Source: Myxococcota bacterium (lineage in GTDB: Bacteria > Myxococcota_A > Polyangia > HGW-17). From it: a DNA stretch of 55,114 bases. Under the pieces are notes generated by a model. It was given only the letters and a program-made list of their open reading frames with translations. It was not told the origin of the DNA and did not search any database. The DNA is taken from the NCBI GenBank assembly GCA_018821305.1, contig JAHJMN010000189.1:1-55114 (forward strand), in the 5' to 3' direction. A program made the translations under genes and the position numbers. Shown here in pieces: positions 51,933 to 55,114 of this stretch. Within the stretch, counting starts at the first letter, position 1, and each line of letters opens with the position of its first letter.

Positions 51933-53390
51933 TTATACTCCTGTGAAAACCTTTTGTGAAACAGGTTTTCCTTTCTTGATTATTGATTTAACATGCCTTG
52001 AACCAAAATAGTACGGAAGCATGCCGTAGTGATCAAAATTCCAGATTACGATATCAGCATCATATCCGGGTTTTAGTCTACCTTTTTTATCAAAACCTGC
52101 AGCTGAGGCAGCATTAACAGTGACTGCTTCCCATGTTTGTTCCACTGTCATATTCATCTGCAGACAGCCGAAAGACATCATAAGTGGCAGGTTGCAGGTC
52201 ATGGACGTCCCTGGATTCATATCTGTGGCTAAAGCAACTTTAATTCCTCTATTTATAAATTTTCGGGCGTCTGGTTGCATCATTTTTAAAGTAAAGGCAG
52301 CACCCGGCAGCAATACCGCAACTGTCTCGGATTTTTCAAGTGCCTCAAACTCATTTTCTGATACGTTTTCCAGATGGTCCACACTGAGCGCCTTCATCTC
52401 CGCTGCAAGTTTTACTGCGCCAAGACTGTTAAATTGTCCTGCATGAACCCTCACTTTAACACCTGCAATGCTCGCTGCTCTGAAAATTTCAGATGTTTCC
52501 TCAAGAGTATATGCATTTTCTTCACAAAAAACATCAACAGTTTTTATAAGATTAGCACTTACAGCGGCGGGGATTATTGAATCGGTGATCAATTTTATGT
52601 AATCCTGACGCCTGTTTTCAAATTCGCGTGGAATTATATGAGCTGCAAGTAGCGTAGGGGATGTTTCACAGGGAGTCCTTCCGCCCACCTCCTGAATAAT
52701 CCGAAGAGAACGAAGTTCATCTTCAAAATTCAGTGCATAGCCACTTTTTGCTTCACAGGAAGTTACTCCGTTTAAAAAAGATTCACATATTCTTCCAGCG
52801 GCAGTTTCGAAAAGAGTATTGTCTGAGGCTTCTCTTGTTTTTCTTACTGTGTTATGAATTCCACCACCAGCAGCCTGAATCTCATCATAGGAAGCCCCGG
52901 CAAGTCTCATGGAGAATTCCCTGCTGCGATCTCCCGCAAAAACAGGGTGAGTATGTGCGTCAATCAGACCCGGTGATACTGTTTTAAAGCAAGCATCAAT
53001 GATTTCAATACTGGGTAAAGAATCTACTTCGGACAAAAGGTCATCGGTTTGTCCGACTTTTATTATTTTGCCACCGCCAATGAGCACTGCTCCATTTTCA
53101 ATGAATGAGAAATTTCCATTTTCAAAATCAAGGAGTTGAGACGCATTTACAATAAGCAGCTCTGGCTCAGGATGGAATAAAACAGACAAATCATAATGCG
53201 ATTTGATTCCGTCTTCAAATGTAATTTCAAGAACTTGTTTCGTATTTTCAATATTTAATATGCGTGGTGCGATGAGAGTTTCATTATCGGGATATAATTG
53301 AAATGCGGAAAGTTCAAATGTTTTCCCTTTGTCGGAAATCTCAACTGAACTCATACCTTTTGAAATCCGAATACCCAGTATTTCCGGCAT
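51933..53390 (-). CDS. Imidazolonepropionase-like amidohydrolase with extra N-terminal domain
   Basis: A 485-residue protein. The C-terminal 400 residues are HutI-like, with DAHTHPVFAGDRSREFSMRL, AGASYDEIQAAGGGIHNTV, VRVHAGQFN, SVDHLEN and ATDMNPGTS; these bind the metal and imidazolone in histidine breakdown. The first 75 residues (GIRISKGMSSVEISDKGKTF, then LEITFEDGIKSHYDL) are not part of HutI and resemble DUF971. I set the start at MPEIL (53390), after GGGG; ATG 53417 has no site. No hutH, hutU or hutG is adjacent, and the neighbour is YgeW, so the substrate may differ. Confidence 0.8.
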   Translation of the reverse strand: MPEILGIRISKGMSSVEISDKGKTFELSAFQLYPDNETLIAPRILNIENTKQVLEITFEDGIKSHYDLSVLFHPEPELLIVNASQLLDFENGNFSFIENGAVLIGGGKIIKVGQTDDLLSEVDSLPSIEIIDACFKTVSPGLIDAHTHPVFAGDRSREFSMRLAGASYDEIQAAGGGIHNTVRKTREASDNTLFETAAGRICESFLNGVTSCEAKSGYALNFEDELRSLRIIQEVGGRTPCETSPTLLAAHIIPREFENRRQDYIKLITDSIIPAAVSANLIKTVDVFCEENAYTLEETSEIFRAASIAGVKVRVHAGQFNSLGAVKLAAEMKALSVDHLENVSENEFEALEKSETVAVLLPGAAFTLKMMQPDARKFINRGIKVALATDMNPGTSMTCNLPLMMSFGCLQMNMTVEQTWEAVTVNAASAAGFDKKGRLKPGYDADIVIWNFDHYGMLPYYFGSRHVKSIIKKGKPVSQKVFTGV

Positions 53391-53488
53391 AAAAACCCCA
53401 TCAACTGCTTGGGCCATGTACTGATTTTGTCAGATCAACCTATTTTCAGTCAGTACAGTGACTTTGAAGTGCTGATTTTGCTTTCAAT

Positions 53489-53536
53489 GTTCTGGCATAA
53501 AAGATCGTTCCGTTGTGAAAAAATCCCAGAACACAA
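53489..53536. repeat. Degenerate structured repeat
   Basis: TGTTCTGG and CCAGAACA pair over 8 bases around AAAAGATCGTTCCG; ACACAACCTATTTAC follows. The paired change (TTCTGG/CCAGAA for TCCTG/CAGGA) fits the family but the copy is short. Confidence 0.4.
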
Positions 53537-53537
53537 C

Positions 53538-53804
53538 CTATTTACATTCCTTAATCCTGCTCACATATTTTATTCTTATGTCAATCAGAATACTGTCAAG
53601 AAGACCTCTTTCTTCTTCAGTGAGGTTTCCTCTCGTTTTTTCCTGAAGCAATTCAAGAATTTGGATATAATCGCGCGCGAGACAAAGATCTGTTCCAGTA
53701 GCTCCGGATTCAGGATTTTCCTGTTCTCCCATAGCTATGAAAACTTGTGAAGCCAGAGACATTATAAAACCTGCAAAATCAATAGCTTCCTGTTGACTTT
53801 CCAT
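53538..53804 (-). CDS. DUF1844 family protein
   Basis: An 88-residue protein matching DUF1844: FIMSLASQVFIAMGE, LCLARDYIQILELLQEKTRG, NLTEEERGLLDSILIDIRIK. The family is short, cytoplasmic and of unknown function. GGAG stands 10 bases before the start, and the preceding gene ends 4 bases upstream, so they are coupled. Confidence 0.85.
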   Translation of the reverse strand: MESQQEAIDFAGFIMSLASQVFIAMGEQENPESGATGTDLCLARDYIQILELLQEKTRGNLTEEERGLLDSILIDIRIKYVSRIKECK

Positions 53805-53808
53805 TTTA

Positions 53809-54015
53809 TCAGTTCTCCGATTCTTGCGGCAATGAATGATTCAGTCCTGGAACAAGAGTCTCCAGAAGAATTGCTTTATCAGCAGAATCAGGCAATTTTT
53901 CTATTATATCATTAAGTTCAGATGTGGTAATTATACCATCACGGAGATTTCTCTCAATGAGGCGTGTATCAAAAAGATAGCGTTCGGGTATATGTTTTCT
54001 GGAAACTTTATCCAT
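53809..54015 (-). CDS. Small unrecognised protein upstream of DUF1844
   Basis: A 68-residue protein with a charged N-terminus and a helical core (LIERNLRDGIITTSELNDII, EKLPDSADKAILLETLVPG). No family was recognised. GGAG 7 bases before the ATG and the short gap to DUF1844 support it as real. Confidence 0.55.
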   Translation of the reverse strand: MDKVSRKHIPERYLFDTRLIERNLRDGIITTSELNDIIEKLPDSADKAILLETLVPGLNHSLPQESEN

Positions 54016-54172
54016 TTTTAAACTCCGGTATAGAAAAGAACGTTCAGGGAGAGAAATATGTTATCACCGAGTCACCTTGTCAAGTTTAATATCCAATTAT
54101 TATAGTTTTTTCTAAATTTTTCACTGAAGTGTCCCAGCAGAAAATTGAATTACTTACCGTTGATGCGAATTT

Positions 54173-54919
54173 TTATGCCAAATATTTAAATTTCAACCCA
54201 ATGCTTTCAATTCCAAACTTTTCCTTAATGAACTTGCAAACGGGATCAATAAAAAATGATTCACTGACTTCATGTCCGAGGGCAATAAAATTGATACCAA
54301 GCTCTTTACATATATATTGAGCAGGCCCATTGTATTCCCCGGTGATAATTGTGGTCGCCCCTGTCAAAGCCGCCTCATCAATAAAAGATGCACCATCTCC
54401 AGGCATCAAAGCGATCTTCTCAATGGGATCTTTCCCATAATTAAAAACTTTTTCTGCTTCAATAGAGTTTTCATGTAACTTTTCAATAATTTGAGAAAAA
54501 GTTAAGTCTGTTTGACCTGTTACACCGAGCCATTTTCCTCTCATAAACCCATACTTGCCTGTTATTGTTATGTTAAAAAAATCTGCCAGACACTTTGCCG
54601 TCCCGAAGTCTTCGTGAATATCAAGGGGAAGGTGATAAGCAATTACACCGACGTTGTTTTTCACAAGCATTTCAACTCTTTCATAAAGCCATCGGTCGAT
54701 TTTTATATTACTTCCCCAAAACAATCCATGATGGACAAAAAGGGCATTTGCTCTAATTTCTATAGCTTTTTCAATCATTTCCATACTTGCCGTAACTCCT
54801 ACGGCCAATTTATCAATTTCCCCTCTGCAAGCGAGCTGCAGGCCATTTGCGCAGTAATCCTGGATCTGAGAACTATCAAGAATATCATTCAACTCCGTAC
54901 TTAATTTGTTTATGTCCAT
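54173..54919 (-). CDS. Nif3-family dinuclear metal protein (YbgI-like)
   Basis: A 248-residue member of the Nif3/YbgI family. Metal ligands appear in LFVHHGLFWG, AYHLPLDIHEDFG and GHEVSESFFIDP. NGLQLACRGEIDKLAVGVTA is the N-terminal signature. Despite the GTP cyclohydrolase 1 type 2 label, no reaction is agreed for the family. It faces away from the zinc-ribbon gene at 54986. Confidence 0.88.
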   Translation of the reverse strand: MDINKLSTELNDILDSSQIQDYCANGLQLACRGEIDKLAVGVTASMEMIEKAIEIRANALFVHHGLFWGSNIKIDRWLYERVEMLVKNNVGVIAYHLPLDIHEDFGTAKCLADFFNITITGKYGFMRGKWLGVTGQTDLTFSQIIEKLHENSIEAEKVFNYGKDPIEKIALMPGDGASFIDEAALTGATTIITGEYNGPAQYICKELGINFIALGHEVSESFFIDPVCKFIKEKFGIESIGLKFKYLA

Positions 54920-54985
54920 CTTATTTTTCCTATTTTTTGCAAAGGCAATGGTGATTTTAACACAACTTTAATGTATATTGGCCCA

Positions 54986-55114
54986 ATGGATTTGGGTTTA
55001 CTTACTCAGTACCAACTGAATTACACAATCTGCTCTCAATGTAAATACCCGGTTCCCGAGAACTCGGGTTACTGCCTTAACTGTGGTTCATCTTATGGGG
55101 ACATTGCTGGTGAT
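54986..55114 (+). CDS. Zinc-ribbon protein, truncated by the window end
   Basis: The first 43 codons carry Cys-x-x-Cys (CSQCKYPV) and a second pair (YCLNCGSS), a four-Cys zinc ribbon. An in-frame ATG at 54971 is an alternative start; no ribosome binding site favours either. The rest lies outside the window, so the protein's type cannot be given. Confidence 0.6.
   Translation, partial: MDLGLLTQYQLNYTICSQCKYPVPENSGYCLNCGSSYGDIAGD

Noticed and set aside
51933-53390. Complete histidine utilisation operon
   Set aside because: Only the imidazolonepropionase-like gene is present; neighbours are YgeW, PrmA and small unknown genes.

Overview
The window is A+T-rich bacterial chromosome with dense coding, short intergenic gaps and many ATGA, TAATG or TGATG start-stop overlaps. 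Gene content suggests a Gram-negative, mostly anaerobic, deltaproteobacterium- or Myxococcota-like organism. The evidence is lipoproteins with lipoboxes, an SppA protease, bactofilin, a Ser/Thr kinase with a PEGA-like domain, an MJ0042-type zinc-finger/TPR protein, cyclic-nucleotide-binding and hybrid-kinase regulators, a DUF1844 protein, and an NADH-linked [FeFe] hydrogenase under Rex control. No rRNA, tRNA, CRISPR array, transposase or phage gene was seen. The species cannot be named from the sequence.

Layout. 1-5980: a membrane-anchored HAD phosphatase (-), then PP2C phosphatase, a lipoprotein, TatA and a membrane spermidine-synthase-like protein (+). 6272-11312: zinc-finger/TPR protein, SppA and a membrane protein. 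11623-15196: double cNMP-binding protein, LPG-synthase-like membrane protein and MoeA. 15201-22084 (-): DUF58, TgpA-like transglutaminase, a sigma-70 factor, FmdB-type zinc ribbon, CDP-alcohol phosphatidyltransferase and a COG2509 flavoprotein. 22335-24571 (+): a DUF4388-like protein coupled to a degenerate PD-(D/E)XK protein. 24610-25749 (-): ArsR-family regulator with a cysteine cluster, and a histidine phosphatase.

26252-35283 (+) is the centrepiece. A consensus sigma-70 promoter with a Rex-type palindrome at its start point drives rex, hydC, hydB and hydA (electron-bifurcating type [FeFe] hydrogenase). Next come a soluble sensor kinase that carries ferredoxin clusters and a degenerate H-cluster domain, a receiver protein, a receiver-kinase hybrid and a third receiver. 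The arrangement suggests that NADH/NAD+ (through Rex) and an Fe-S or H2 signal (through the sensor kinase) both inform hydrogen metabolism.

35504-38056 (+): two unrecognised genes behind a 5' stem-loop, then a DHCR24-like FAD oxidoreductase. 38084-39826 (-): short RqcH-like protein and a small unknown. 40147-45566 (+): lipoprotein, RsbW-like ATPase, bactofilin and a large hybrid kinase. 45558-48080 (-): SIMPL protein and Ser/Thr kinase. 48153-49178 (+): beta-lactamase-family hydrolase. 49412-54919 (-): lipoprotein, PrmA, YgeW-type carbamoyltransferase, an imidazolonepropionase with an extra N-terminal domain, DUF1844, a small unknown and a Nif3-family protein. A zinc-ribbon gene begins at 54986 and runs off the window.

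Two dispersed intergenic repeat families stand out. One (about 10 full or partial copies) is built of hairpins whose arms differ between copies but stay paired; it often abuts stop codons or ribosome binding sites. The other is an array of CCTG tetramers phased every 8 bases, one copy with a long inverted repeat just upstream of the rex-hyd operon.
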